Shown one piece after another: positions 17,388 through 26,537 of a stretch of DNA of 64,000 nucleotides. Under the pieces are notes generated by a model. It was not told the DNA's origin and ran no database searches. It worked only from the letters and a program-made list of their open reading frames with translations. Made by a program: the position numbers and the translations under genes. Numbering within the stretch: position 1 is the first letter of the stretch; every line of letters begins with the position of its first letter. The stretch comes from Bacillota bacterium (GTDB taxonomy: Bacteria > Bacillota > Clostridia > Acetivibrionales > DSM-1351), in NCBI GenBank assembly GCA_023439045.1, contig JAEXOY010000015.1:1-64000 (forward strand), written 5' to 3'.

Positions 17388-18425
17388 ATGGTAAAAATGA
17401 TGGAAGAAATACTTCAGCAACCTGAAATTCTGAAGAAAACAATCGAAACAAACAATGAAAAGATCAATAAGGTAGTAGAAGATTTAAAGACTAGAGAAAT
17501 ATCAAACGTTATCATTGCTGCAAGAGGAACATCTGATCATGCAGCAGTATATGCAAAATACGCTATAGAAACACTTGTTGGATTACCAGTATCACTTGCT
17601 GCACCATCAGTATTTACTATGTACAATAAGAATCTAAATATGAAAAACAGCTTAGTAATAGGTATTTCTCAGTCAGGTAAGGCTGCAGATGTAATAGAAG
17701 TTGTAAAGAGTGCAGATATGCAAGATGCTATAACATTGAGCATAACAAATTTTGAGGATTCACCACTAGCAGCTGCTTCTAGGTACCATTTGTTCTGCAA
17801 TACAGGAATAGAAAAAAGTGTTGCTGCTACAAAGACATTTACATCTACTGTATATCTTTTAATTAACTTTATTGCAAAATGGGCTTGCAACAATGAGCTA
17901 CTACAAGAAATCGAGCAACTGCCTGATGTAATGAGCACTATATTTAATCAAGCGGACGAGATAAAAGATATTGTAAGCAGATATAGATTTATGAAAGAGG
18001 GCTTTGTCCTTGCTAGAGGCATAAACTACTCAATAGCATTAGAAACAGCCTTGAAGATACAGGAGACAACCTATGTCAGAGCAAAGGCTTATGCAACTTC
18101 TGACTTCCATCATGGACCTTTCGCAATGATAGAGAAGGACATGCCTGTAATTGTATTTGCACCAAATGGTCCGTCAAAAAAGGATATAGTTGAAATGCTA
18201 CATAAGCTAAAGGATAGTGAAGCTGATATACTTATAATTTCTAATGATATGGATATATTAGAAATAGGGAATGCAGCCATTAAAATTCCGGATAACTGCA
18301 GCGATTATGTTTCACCACTATACAATGTTGTGATAGCACAGATGTTTGCCTGCAATTTGTCATTGTTGAAGGGCCTTAATCCCGATGCACCAAGAGGGCT
18401 TAACAAGGTTACAATCACTAGATAA
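17388..18425 (+). CDS. SIS-domain amino-sugar phosphate enzyme (NagB-II/AgaS-like)
   Basis: A 345-residue protein with two SIS domains, like the isomerase half of GlmS but without the glutaminase domain. Seen: IIAARGTSDHAAVYAKY, VIGISQSGKAADVI, KSVAATKTFTSTVYLL and a C-terminal PRGLNKVTITR. Proteins with this layout act as glucosamine-6-phosphate deaminases or isomerases (NagB-II, AgaS) or fructosamine deglycases (FrlB); the closest in style is NagB-II. GGGGGA before ATG 17388 sets the start. Likely controlled by the adjacent GntR protein through the site at 17213. Exact substrate not decidable here. Confidence 0.8.
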   Translation: MVKMMEEILQQPEILKKTIETNNEKINKVVEDLKTREISNVIIAARGTSDHAAVYAKYAIETLVGLPVSLAAPSVFTMYNKNLNMKNSLVIGISQSGKAADVIEVVKSADMQDAITLSITNFEDSPLAAASRYHLFCNTGIEKSVAATKTFTSTVYLLINFIAKWACNNELLQEIEQLPDVMSTIFNQADEIKDIVSRYRFMKEGFVLARGINYSIALETALKIQETTYVRAKAYATSDFHHGPFAMIEKDMPVIVFAPNGPSKKDIVEMLHKLKDSEADILIISNDMDILEIGNAAIKIPDNCSDYVSPLYNVVIAQMFACNLSLLKGLNPDAPRGLNKVTITR

Positions 18426-18511
18426 TTAACAGCGGTTTCCAATGTAAAAATTGCTCCAAAAGGGCCTATTTACCTGGTAAAATAATCTTAAAAATTTTAT
18501 TAAAGAACCTA

Positions 18512-18541
18512 TTGACATAAGCGTTACTTATTATGTATAAT
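18512..18541 (+). promoter_or_regulatory. Consensus promoter of the tRNA cluster
   Basis: Perfect TTGACA (18512-18517) and TATAAT (18536-18541) with an 18-base spacer, 33 bases before the tRNA-Met gene. Confidence 0.85.
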
Positions 18542-18574
18542 GTAAAAGCACGTTAGGGAACGCGCAACACTGAT

Positions 18575-18651
18575 GGCGGCGTAGCTCAGTTGGCCAGAGC
18601 ATCCGGTTCATACCCGGCAGGTCGTAGGTTCAAATCCCACCGCCGCTACCA
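18575..18651 (+). tRNA. tRNA-Met (CAT)
   Basis: GGCGGCG acceptor arm pairs with CGCCGCT, anticodon loop TTCATAC gives CAT, T-loop GTTCAAAT, CCA encoded at 18649-18651. The G1-U72 end and lack of the initiator C1-A72 mismatch point to an elongator. Confidence 0.95.
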
Positions 18652-18666
18652 TTCGTTGGACGAGAG

Positions 18667-18694
18667 GTTAGAAATTGTTAAAACGATTTCTAAC
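18667..18694 (+). other. Hairpin between tRNA-Met and tRNA-Glu
   Basis: GTTAGAAAT (18667-18675) pairs with ATTTCTAAC (18686-18694), loop 10. No T-run follows, so a processing structure is as likely as a terminator. Confidence 0.5.
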
Positions 18695-18719
18695 TTCATT
18701 CATCTAGCAGCAAAATGAT

Positions 18720-18794
18720 GGCCCATTGGTCAAGTGGTTAAGACACCGCCCTTTCACGGCGATAACAGGGGTTCGACTCCCCTATGGGTCACCA
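18720..18794 (+). tRNA. tRNA-Glu (TTC)
   Basis: Acceptor GGCCCAT pairs with ATGGGTC; anticodon loop CTTTCAC gives TTC; T-arm AGGGG/CCCCT; CCA encoded. The anticodon stem CCGCC/GGCGA has a C27-A43 mismatch where GGCGG is expected. Confidence 0.93.
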
Positions 18795-18799
18795 CAATT

Positions 18800-18875
18800 G
18801 GGAGCTTAGCTCAGCTGGGAGAGCATCTGCCTTACAAGCAGAGGGTCATAGGTTCGAGCCCTATAGTTCCCACCA
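18800..18875 (+). tRNA. tRNA-Val (TAC)
   Basis: Acceptor GGGAGCT pairs with AGTTCCC; anticodon stem-loop TCTGC-CTTACAA-GCAGA gives TAC; CCA encoded. It begins only five bases after tRNA-Glu. Confidence 0.95.
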
Positions 18876-18914
18876 AAAAACCATGTAAGATATTGCGTCT
18901 TGCATGGTTTTTTT
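18875..18914 (+). terminator. Terminator of the tRNA cluster
   Basis: An A-rich arm containing CCATG and AAGA (18875-18890) pairs with TCTT, CATGG and a T-run (18898-18914), directly after the CCA of tRNA-Val. Confidence 0.88.
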
Positions 18915-18994
18915 TATGTATTTTTTAATAGAAAATTACTGAACTAATATAATATATTCTAAACTATTTTTTATTCTATTTTCCCAAATAAAAG

Positions 18995-19112
18995 TTTTCG
19001 ACAGGATAATATATAAAAGCTTATGTTTCATCTGTTACAGTACAGTTTTATTTAAGCTGAAGTAACTTCAATTCATGTAGTGTTTCAATAGGTTTTGATA
19101 TCTGGTGTCAAA
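18995..19112. promoter_or_regulatory. Spo0A-box-like sites before spoIIE
   Basis: TTTTCGACA at 18995-19003 reads TGTCGAAAA on the minus strand, a full match to the 0A-box core TGTCGAA. A weaker TGTCAAA lies at 19106-19112. In Bacillus spoIIE is activated by Spo0A~P; the sites are 105-225 bases before the start here. Nothing else is visible in 18915-19217. Confidence 0.5.
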
Positions 19113-19217
19113 AATATCTTAATTATTTTAGCCTCAAACTGACAAATAAATGGTTAAGCAATAAATTATAATCAAACTCGATATATGTAGAAACAATTAT
19201 TCGGGAGGTTACTTGGG

Positions 19218-21626
19218 ATGAAAACAGATATGTTGGAATACAAAAGAGTGGGACAAAATTTGGGTTCGGTCATTAATAGTAAAGATGCGCGGCTTACAAA
19301 GAATATCCTTAGTTATCTGAGCAAAATGAATTTAATCATTATTCCTGCTGCTTTTTTGTTGGGGAGAATATCCTTGCTAGGAGGGCTGATGCCATTTGGC
19401 ATAGCTATTTATGCAGCTGCTTTGGGGATTAATGTGAGCAGAATAATGGTGGCTGTAGCAATACTAGCTGGAATGCTTACAACTGGAGCAACTACACAAA
19501 TCTTTACGGCAGTTATTGCAATGCTATTATTTAATGCTATAAACTTACCATTTAAATCAACTCGCAATTCGATATTGAGGCATGCCATTACAGCATTCAT
19601 CTGTGTAATCATACCTGAAATGATTTTTACATATTTACAGGGATTTCTATTGTACGATGTAATCAAGTCTTTCTTTAATTCATTTGTTATATTTGCACTG
19701 GTGTTTGTATTTAAAAATGTTTTAATACTACTAGAGGATATCAGTGAAAAGTACTCTTTTTCCAATGAAGAGGTCTTGAGTATAGCTATAGCATGTACAC
19801 TTGCTATGGCGGGCTTGGGGAATATAAGTATTATGGATATTAGTATAAGGAATATTCTTTGCATCTTCCTAATTCTTGTATTTAGCTATAAAAGTGGAGC
19901 AGGCAATGGTGCTGCAATAGGCGTATTAGTTGGAACGATAATAAGTATATCCTCCAATGCTTCTCCAATAACAATTGCGTCCTATGCAATGTGCGGCTTG
20001 CTTTCGGGTGTATTGAGAAATTTAGGAAAGATTGGTTGCTGTGTTGGAGTAGCGATGGGCAATGTACTGTTCACCTTTTACACTAACGGCTCTATTGAAA
20101 TTTTGACGTATTTGTATGAAATAATGGCTGCAATGCTATTGTTCATAATTATTCCTCAGAAACTAATGGATACTATGGTAAAGAAGTTTGAGCGAACTTT
20201 ATCAAAGGGTGGAGATAAAAAAGGATATAGCCTGCGAATTAAGGAGATGGCAGTGCAAAAGCTCAATAAATTCTCTAACGCTTTTAATGAAATGGCAAAG
20301 ACCTTTGATGAGATTTCAGAAACAAAAACTGTTACAGAAAGGCAAGACATAACATCAATTTTTGATAGAGTGGCGGAAAGGGTATGTAAGGATTGCAGTC
20401 TTTGTATGCATTGCTGGGATAGGAATTTTTGCAACACCTATCAGGTTATGTTCAAGATAGTAGAGAAATTAGATAGCAAAGGGTGGATTGAACAAAGCGA
20501 TATTCCCGACTACTTTTTGAAAAGATGTGAAAGGGTTGACGACTTTGTAAGTGCAGTGAATAACGTGTTTGAGCTGTTTAAGGTTGATATGCTGTGGAGA
20601 AGTAAGATAGGTGAGAGCAGGGGGCTGGTATCTCAACAATTAAAGAGCATGTCAAGGATAATACTGAACCTTGCCAGTGAGTTAAATACGGATATTACAT
20701 TCAAGAGTGATATTGAGGATAAAATATCCATAGAGTTATCAAAAATAGGTATTAAAGACGCAGATGTTATAGTTTATGAGAATAGATTCGGGAAATTGGA
20801 AATATCAATAACACACGTGGGGTGTGGGGGGAAGAGATTATGTTTAAATAAGGTTGAAAAGCTTGTATCCAATATAACGGGCAGAATTATCGTTAAAGAA
20901 GACAGCGAATGCTGCATGAATTCAAAAGCAGGCACTTGTACCCTGAAGCTCATTGAACAGGAAACTTACAAGGTACTTACTGGAGTTGCCAGGGTATCAA
21001 AGACTGAAAAATATGTTTCAGGGGACAATTATACGTTCCTAAATTCGGGGGATGGGAGATATATTGCTGCATTGAGTGACGGAATGGGGACAGGTCATAA
21101 GGCATGTATGCAAAGCAAGGCAACTGTAAACCTTATAGAGCAGTTTTTGGAGTCGGGTTTTGACAAGGATACAACAGTCAAGCTCATTAACTCTATTCTT
21201 GTTCTAAGATCAAATGATGACTCATTTGCGACAATTGATATGTCACTTATCGACCTTTATAGCGGAGAAATAGAGTTTGTAAAGGTTGGAGCAGCACCAA
21301 CCTTCATAAAGAGAGAGGATACGGTTGAAACTATAAGGGCAGCGTCACTTCCTGCGGGCATTTTAAGTGAGCTGGAGATAGAACTAATACATAAAAATAT
21401 CTCCAATGGGGATTTCTTAATAATGGTGACTGATGGTATAACTGATGCATTTAAGCAGACAGGTACTAACATAACAATCCAGGAGGAAATTCAACAGCTA
21501 GCAAGTAAAAACCCTCAGGAATTAGCTGATAATATTATGGAAGCAGCTATTGCTTGTTGTGAAGGGGGACAACCTGTGGACGACATGCTAGTTCTAGTAG
21601 CAAAAGTGTGGAAAACAAATAATTGA
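19218..21626 (+). CDS. spoIIE: Stage II sporulation protein E, membrane PP2C phosphatase
   Basis: SpoIIE dephosphorylates the anti-anti-sigma factor SpoIIAA in the forespore, releasing sigma-F, and takes part in polar septation. The 802-residue protein has about ten membrane helices (about 35-330), a cysteine-containing linker (CKDCSLCMHCWDRNFC) and a C-terminal PP2C domain (about 590-795) with metal-binding motifs ALSDGMGTGHKA, VTDGITDAF and VDDMLVLVAKV. CGGGAGG lies before ATG 19218. tRNA-Met and tRNA-Glu upstream of spoIIE recall the Bacillus subtilis arrangement. Regulation by Spo0A is suggested by the boxes above. Confidence 0.97.
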   Translation: MKTDMLEYKRVGQNLGSVINSKDARLTKNILSYLSKMNLIIIPAAFLLGRISLLGGLMPFGIAIYAAALGINVSRIMVAVAILAGMLTTGATTQIFTAVIAMLLFNAINLPFKSTRNSILRHAITAFICVIIPEMIFTYLQGFLLYDVIKSFFNSFVIFALVFVFKNVLILLEDISEKYSFSNEEVLSIAIACTLAMAGLGNISIMDISIRNILCIFLILVFSYKSGAGNGAAIGVLVGTIISISSNASPITIASYAMCGLLSGVLRNLGKIGCCVGVAMGNVLFTFYTNGSIEILTYLYEIMAAMLLFIIIPQKLMDTMVKKFERTLSKGGDKKGYSLRIKEMAVQKLNKFSNAFNEMAKTFDEISETKTVTERQDITSIFDRVAERVCKDCSLCMHCWDRNFCNTYQVMFKIVEKLDSKGWIEQSDIPDYFLKRCERVDDFVSAVNNVFELFKVDMLWRSKIGESRGLVSQQLKSMSRIILNLASELNTDITFKSDIEDKISIELSKIGIKDADVIVYENRFGKLEISITHVGCGGKRLCLNKVEKLVSNITGRIIVKEDSECCMNSKAGTCTLKLIEQETYKVLTGVARVSKTEKYVSGDNYTFLNSGDGRYIAALSDGMGTGHKACMQSKATVNLIEQFLESGFDKDTTVKLINSILVLRSNDDSFATIDMSLIDLYSGEIEFVKVGAAPTFIKREDTVETIRAASLPAGILSELEIELIHKNISNGDFLIMVTDGITDAFKQTGTNITIQEEIQQLASKNPQELADNIMEAAIACCEGGQPVDDMLVLVAKVWKTNN

Positions 21627-21686
21627 TGAATATTAAATGTAAAATATTCACAAACTAACCATAAACAAGATGACTGGAGAGCTTGC

Positions 21687-22058
21687 ATGTTTTATGGGAA
21701 GTCAAGGAGAATAATTGTCATTAAAGATATTCACTCTAATTTATTTGAGGAAGCTATTTTAGTACTAAGGGACGATACTGAACAGGGAAAAGGGAAAGGA
21801 ATTGCTGCCAAGATGGAAAAGTCGAATGAGAAAGGAAATGACTATATATTAAAGGAGGCTGAACTAATAATTAGCAATTATATCAAAGATAACAAGTCTT
21901 TATTTACAGGTAATTTAAGAGTTGATCAAGGCAAATCCCAAAAAGCTGAGAAGGCTAGTAAAATAAAAGACAAGGAATTTATGAAAAACCTAATAATAAA
22001 CTCTGCATTACTTGGAAGCATTGCTGCTGTTGCATTCATAATTATACAATGTCTGTGA
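21687..22058 (+). CDS. Small C-terminally anchored membrane protein downstream of spoIIE
   Basis: A 123-residue protein with a charged soluble part and one C-terminal membrane helix (about 102-121, NLIINSALLGSIAAVAFIII), i.e. tail-anchored. CTGGAGAG lies close before ATG 21687. The N-terminus (RRIIVIKDIHSNLFEEAILVL) is beta-like and followed by a K/E-rich linker. It lies 60 bases after spoIIE with no terminator between, so co-expression during sporulation is plausible. I do not recognise a named family. Confidence 0.7.
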   Translation: MFYGKSRRIIVIKDIHSNLFEEAILVLRDDTEQGKGKGIAAKMEKSNEKGNDYILKEAELIISNYIKDNKSLFTGNLRVDQGKSQKAEKASKIKDKEFMKNLIINSALLGSIAAVAFIIIQCL

Positions 22059-22201
22059 TTTTAGTAGTATAGAAAATATATAATTTCGAATCAGTTTTAT
22101 TATTATTGATTTGTGATTTTATTGATTTTTTTATGTAAAATATATTATTATAAGTAGTAGTTAATAATTAAATTTTGTAATACTTTTTCAGAGGAGCACA
22201 A

Positions 22202-22837
22202 ATGAAATCGAACAAAAAGTTCTTAGACTACTTTTTATTGCCTAAAGACTATTATGCAAAGCTTACTGACAAAAGCTTTTGGTTATACATAGGGATAGCT
22301 GCGGTAGGAATTAGAGATGTTTTGTTAGCTATTCTTGGATTATTATCATCAAATGAGCAATTTAATGATACTTTTGCTTTTAGCTTAAGGTCTATCGGAA
22401 TTCTATTACTATCAATTATTGTAATAGGTTTTATTGATGTACTCTGTTTTTCATACCCAGCATTTGACATTATTAAGCTGTTTAAAAGAAGAGGAGAAAA
22501 GAATGACTCTATGACTTCTGAATTCACGCATTCTAATATTCTAACAAAAGTAATGAAGTCATATATCATTATTAATGTAATTATTACACCAATTGACTTA
22601 ATTATATATTATGTTTCGAGCAATGTAACTCCATCATATTTGGCTTATTTTGCAATCAGTGCATTGGCTATTATGAGTTATTTGTGGTTTAACTGTGCTA
22701 TTACAAGAGCTCTTGGGGTGTTTTTCAAGATTAAAAGTGAGGCAAAGTTACTTGTATTTTTGCTAGTGGTATTATGGAATGAGCTTTTAGGTACAGTACT
22801 TGGTTTTCTGATTAATAAAGTAATGCTGCTTCTTTAA
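22202..22837 (+). CDS. Polytopic membrane protein, unknown function (Yip1-like topology)
   Basis: A 211-residue protein with about five hydrophobic helices (about 24-45, 62-85, 115-140, 145-168, 180-208) and a charged loop near 85-110. The topology recalls the YIP1/DUF1282 group, but no diagnostic motif is visible. AGAGGAG lies about 7 bases before ATG 22202. No function can be assigned. Confidence 0.7.
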   Translation: MKSNKKFLDYFLLPKDYYAKLTDKSFWLYIGIAAVGIRDVLLAILGLLSSNEQFNDTFAFSLRSIGILLLSIIVIGFIDVLCFSYPAFDIIKLFKRRGEKNDSMTSEFTHSNILTKVMKSYIIINVIITPIDLIIYYVSSNVTPSYLAYFAISALAIMSYLWFNCAITRALGVFFKIKSEAKLLVFLLVVLWNELLGTVLGFLINKVMLLL

Positions 22838-22882
22838 TGTAGATGGATATACAGGTACTTTGGACTGATTCTACTCTAGCAG

Positions 22883-22930
22883 TTGACTTGTCTATCAATT
22901 GACTTGTCTGTCAATTGAATTGTCTATTAA
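22883..22930. repeat. Three tandem 16-bp repeats
   Basis: TTGACTTGTCTATCAA, TTGACTTGTCTGTCAA and TTGAATTGTCTATTAA follow one another. The middle unit is itself an inverted repeat (TTGAC...GTCAA). They lie between the membrane-protein gene and tRNA-Arg. Confidence 0.8.
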
Positions 22931-23007
22931 TGCATTTGCGCTGATGATAAATTTTTGATACAATTTAAAGTAAGCCTTAAGTATACTTTATGTATATTTA
23001 TTAATAT

Positions 23008-23082
23008 GTCTCGATAGTCTAATGGATAGGACAGTGGATTCCGGTTCCACTAGTACGGGTTCGATTCCTGTTCGGGACGCCA
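23008..23082 (+). tRNA. tRNA-Arg (CCG)
   Basis: Acceptor GTCTCGA pairs with TCGGGAC (one G-U); anticodon stem-loop GTGGA-TTCCGGT-TCCAC gives CCG; T-loop GTTCGATT; CCA encoded. Confidence 0.95.
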
Positions 23083-23088
23083 AAACTG

Positions 23089-23127
23089 GACACCAATCTT
23101 GATATAGTGGTTATCATGATTGGTGTC
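23089..23127 (+). terminator. Hairpin after tRNA-Arg
   Basis: GACACCAATC (23089-23098) pairs with GATTGGTGTC (23118-23127), loop 19. It starts six bases after the tRNA and probably ends its transcript, although the T-run is weak. Confidence 0.6.
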
Positions 23128-23382
23128 TGATACTTTATATTACACAATTTAAGCTCATATTATAGCATATCACAATATAAATAGGGAATTTCAATTTTAA
23201 ATTGTAGCATTTACTTTTGGTATTGGGTATTTGTGGCTAACTCCTTATATGGAAACTTCTTTTGCGAATTTATACCTAAAATTAAAAAATGATAGTATTC
23301 AAAGCGGTGTTTGCCAAGCCAGTGAGTTTGGTGTTTAAGACAGGTAAAATAAATATAGCAAGTATTTTATTGTATTTTTTTC

Positions 23383-23443
23383 AGCAGATAACTTTGTTGT
23401 TCAAGTAGATAACATACTGTTTAAGTAGATTACTTGCTGTTTA
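23383..23443. repeat. Three imperfect 20-21 bp tandem repeats
   Basis: AGTAGATAACATACTGTTTA (23404-23423) and AGTAGATTACTTGCTGTTTA (23424-23443) follow a weaker copy at 23383-23403. The remaining 23128-23539 gap is AT-rich with no gene that I can support. Confidence 0.7.
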
Positions 23444-23539
23444 CCAAATTGCTTGGGTGAATAGATAAAAAGCATGGTTGTTTATGCAAATAGCGTGGTA
23501 TAATAATACTGCATTTTTAATACGGAGGAAGAACAACAA

Positions 23540-24508
23540 GTGAAAATTGGGAATGTTGAAATTAAAAATAGGGTATTTTTGGCCCCAATGGCGGGTGTAA
23601 CTGATATGCCATTTAGAATTCTGTGTAAAGAACAGGGCTGTGGCTTTGTATACACCGAGATGGTGAGCGCAAAGGGAATGCACTATAATGATGAAAAAAG
23701 TGAGAAGCTTACATTGCTAGATGAGGCAGAAAAGCCAGCAGCTGTTCAAATATTTGGATCTGATCCTGAAATTATGGGAGAAGTCGCAGCAAGGCTTGAT
23801 AACTCAGATGCAGCTATAATTGATATAAATATGGGCTGCCCTACACCTAAGATTACAAAGAATGGTGAAGGTAGTGCACTGATGAAAAATGACTTATTGG
23901 TAGGGCAGATAGTGAAAAAGGTTGTATCTTGCACAAAAAAGCCTGTTACCGTTAAAATTAGAAAGGGTTGGGACGGTGAGCATGTCAATGCAGTCAGAAT
24001 AGCTCAGATTGCCGAGGAAAACGGAGCAAGCGCGATAGCTTTACATGGTAGAACAAGAGAGCAGTTCTATAGTGGCAAGGCAGACTGGGACATTATTAGG
24101 GATGTAAAAAGAGCAATTAGCATTCCTGTTATAGGCAACGGAGATATTGTAACACCTCAGGATGCAAAGTCTATAATGGAGCACACACAATGCGATGCAA
24201 TAATGATAGGACGAGGGGCACAAGGCAATCCCTGGATTTTTCAAAAGGTAGTAAAATACTTGGAGACTGGTGAAATTATAAAAGGCCCAACTGCCCGGGA
24301 AAAGATAAATACTATTATACGTCACATGAACATGCTTATAGCACTAAAGGGTGAAAGAACAGCGATTTTAGAGATGAGGTCTCACATTGCTTGGTATATA
24401 AAGGGGATGCATAGCGCGGCTCAAACCAAGCAAAGAATATTCACCCTGAGCGATAAGGACGAGATAATTAAGGTGTTATCAGATTTTCTGAAGGAACAAG
24501 AGCGGTAA
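23540..24508 (+). CDS. dusB: tRNA-dihydrouridine synthase
   Basis: An FMN-dependent enzyme that reduces uridine to dihydrouridine in tRNA D-loops. The 322-residue length is normal. Visible family features: LAPMAGVTDMPFR at the start, the INMGCPTPKITKNGEGSAL segment with the active Cys, LHGRTREQFYSG, and the phosphate-binding IPVIGNGDI and MIGRGAQGNPWIF. The start is GTG at 23540 after CGGAGG. The symbol follows the usual Firmicute DusB/Dus naming. It stands alone near tRNA-Arg. Confidence 0.95.
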   Translation: MKIGNVEIKNRVFLAPMAGVTDMPFRILCKEQGCGFVYTEMVSAKGMHYNDEKSEKLTLLDEAEKPAAVQIFGSDPEIMGEVAARLDNSDAAIIDINMGCPTPKITKNGEGSALMKNDLLVGQIVKKVVSCTKKPVTVKIRKGWDGEHVNAVRIAQIAEENGASAIALHGRTREQFYSGKADWDIIRDVKRAISIPVIGNGDIVTPQDAKSIMEHTQCDAIMIGRGAQGNPWIFQKVVKYLETGEIIKGPTAREKINTIIRHMNMLIALKGERTAILEMRSHIAWYIKGMHSAAQTKQRIFTLSDKDEIIKVLSDFLKEQER

Positions 24509-24558
24509 GCCATTCTCCACATAAATAGGCAAGGTAATGGTTATAACAATAAACAGGG

Positions 24559-25278
24559 TTACTCTACAGCATTTATTTCTTCAATACCATCTGCTATAGC
24601 GGTAACAAGTTTTTTTATTGAATCTTTATCTGTTAAAAACTTTACATCCTGTGGGTTTGAGATAAAACCTAATTCAAGCAGTATTGCGGGCATTTCGGTC
24701 AGCCTTAACACATATAGGTCACTTCTTGGTATGGTATTTCTGTCCCTCATACCAAGGTTTTTTATGTGGTCCTGCATAATCTGAGCATACTGGGCAGATA
24801 TTTCGGAATATGGGTTATATAGTGTAGATACTCCATTCGGTTGACTATTTTTAAAAGAATCGATGTGAACGCTTACAAATAGGGTGCAACTCAATGAATT
24901 AGCCTGTTGTACACGATCATTCAGGCTAATATCCCTATCATCTTCTCTGTTTATAAAATATGGGATATTTCTTAACTCTAGCTCATCCTTAAGTTTCAAA
25001 GATATATCGAGAACTATATCCTTTTCAATGACAGGTGCTTTGCCGGCACCAGGGTCGTTGCCGCCGTGGCCTACATCAATATATATGTAAGGGTCTATTT
25101 TAATATCCTGACCTATTTTATGCTCATCTATATCGTTACTGCTTAGACTACTACCAGTGTTTTGACTTATGAATAAAAAGTAGCAGGACAAGACAATTAT
25201 AGCCATAGTTATGCACCCACCAATTACTACCATCTTTTGTTTTGGTGATAAACTTCTTAAACTAAGTCTGCTCAACAT
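24559..25278 (-). CDS. Membrane-anchored N-acetylmuramoyl-L-alanine amidase (Amidase_3)
   Basis: Cleaves the MurNAc-L-Ala bond. An N-terminal membrane anchor (about 15-37) is followed by one Amidase_3 domain (about 60-235). All zinc and catalytic residues are visible: His in DVGHGGNDPG, Glu in IEKDIVLD, His in VSVHIDS and Glu in LLELGFISN. At 239 residues it matches CwlD-like spore-cortex amidases, which make muramic-delta-lactam; this role is inference. ATG 25278 is favoured by GGAG six bases upstream over TTG 25290. Contrast with the amidase at 7008, which lacks the first His. Confidence 0.9.
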   Translation of the reverse strand: MLSRLSLRSLSPKQKMVVIGGCITMAIIVLSCYFLFISQNTGSSLSSNDIDEHKIGQDIKIDPYIYIDVGHGGNDPGAGKAPVIEKDIVLDISLKLKDELELRNIPYFINREDDRDISLNDRVQQANSLSCTLFVSVHIDSFKNSQPNGVSTLYNPYSEISAQYAQIMQDHIKNLGMRDRNTIPRSDLYVLRLTEMPAILLELGFISNPQDVKFLTDKDSIKKLVTAIADGIEEINAVE

Positions 25279-25448
25279 CAATCTCCTCAATAAGTGATAA
25301 TATATATATTATACCCATAGTATAGCAGAATGCTATTATTAAAGACATATTTATACCATAATTAATATTATAAAGTGATCAAAATTAATGTTATTAATTG
25401 ATATAGTACTATATAGGATTTAATTTAATAAAAAAGGGATGGAGTATA

Positions 25449-25489
25449 AAAAGCTAACCCTGCTACTATCAAAAGCAGGATTAGCTTTT
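25449..25489 (-). terminator. Terminator of the NlpC/P60 gene
   Basis: AAAAGCTAACCCTGCT (25449-25464) pairs with AGCAGGATTAGCTTTT (25474-25489) with a single mismatch; 44 bases past the stop on the minus strand. Confidence 0.8.
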
Positions 25490-25532
25490 ATTGCAACTTG
25501 TCTTTTTAGAACCAACAAGATGTACTTGTTAC

Positions 25533-26411
25533 TTATTTTATAACTCGTTTAGCACCAATATATCTACTTGTATAGTAGTTTGAGCTTAAGCTTGAAATAG
25601 TGACCTCCTCCTTACCTGAGCTTGCATGAATAAACTGACCATTACCAAGGTATATACCTACATGAGAAGGCCCTTCCTTATAGGTAGTAAAATAAACAAG
25701 GTCACCAGGTATAAGGTTACTTTTTGATACGCTTGTACCAACGTTAAACTGTTCAGCAGCAGTTCTTGGCAGGGTAATGCCATGCTTACCAAAAACATAA
25801 TTAATATAACCAGAGCAGTCAAACCCTGATGGTGATTGACCTCCCCATACATAAGGTACTCCGAGGAAGCTTTTTGCTGTTGAGATTATTGCTTGTGCCT
25901 TGGAGCTAGTAGCTGTACCTGCGGTTGAAGAAGTTGAACCACTGGAGGGCTTACTAGTACTTGATGAACTAGAGCTTCCACTTGGTTTGCTGGTACTTGG
26001 TTTGCTAGTGCTTGGTTTACTTGAACTAGAACTAGAATTAGTGCTAGGCTTACTTGAGCTAGAAGTAGAGCTTGGCTTACTTGAAGAGGTAGTATTAGTA
26101 CTTGATTTTTTTGTACTGCTGTCAGAATTAGTTGAGGATACTTCTGATTGTGCTGGAATACCTCTTGATAAAGTGGTAGCGCTTGTTTCAGCAGTGTTAT
26201 CCGTAGTATCTAAATCTGCTGCATAGGCTACAGAATAATCTACTGAGCTTAATTCCTGTTGCATTTTTCGTACTTGTTCAGGGTTTTCCTGATACCATTG
26301 TGCCATCGGATGCAATTCATTGGTATTCATAATTTTGTGATTAAAAGTGATTCCTGAAGTAAGACATATAGCTGCAATTAATGTACTTGTAATTATATTT
26401 CGTTTTTTCAT
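25533..26411 (-). CDS. Secreted NlpC/P60 peptidoglycan endopeptidase with Ser-rich linker
   Basis: Cuts the D-Glu/diamino acid bond in wall peptides. It has a signal-type N-terminus (about 3-22), a short leader, a serine/proline/lysine/threonine-rich linker (about 95-165 with many SSSKPS units) and an NlpC/P60 domain (about 175-290). Catalytic Cys in GFDCSGYINY, His in PSHVGIYLG and a third polar His in FIHASS are visible. AAAGGGGG sets the start at ATG 26411. The linker probably spans or binds the wall. It is preceded by a leader of about 120 nt. Confidence 0.93.
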   Translation of the reverse strand: MKKRNIITSTLIAAICLTSGITFNHKIMNTNELHPMAQWYQENPEQVRKMQQELSSVDYSVAYAADLDTTDNTAETSATTLSRGIPAQSEVSSTNSDSSTKKSSTNTTSSSKPSSTSSSSKPSTNSSSSSSKPSTSKPSTSKPSGSSSSSSTSKPSSGSTSSTAGTATSSKAQAIISTAKSFLGVPYVWGGQSPSGFDCSGYINYVFGKHGITLPRTAAEQFNVGTSVSKSNLIPGDLVYFTTYKEGPSHVGIYLGNGQFIHASSGKEEVTISSLSSNYYTSRYIGAKRVIK

Positions 26412-26537
26412 TTTTTCCCCCTTTAGCCGCTGAGGTGGCACAAAGTGGTACATCACATAGGCCTTTGGCTTTAGTTAAAAAGCGTTAAAATATCCTCGCT
26501 CCTAATTAAAGGAATGGCTTTTGTTTTTGTCTTGACT

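Noticed and set aside
18734..18928. Plus-strand ORF across tRNA-Glu and tRNA-Val
   Set aside because: It is a translation of two well-formed tRNA genes and their terminator, without a ribosome binding site.
25900..26226. Plus-strand leucine/glutamate-rich ORF
   Set aside because: It is the antisense reading of the Ser-rich linker of the NlpC/P60 protein.
26412..26537. c-di-AMP (ydaO-type) riboswitch before the NlpC/P60 gene
   Set aside because: Such genes often carry one, but I could not find the conserved core in this leader of about 120 nt.
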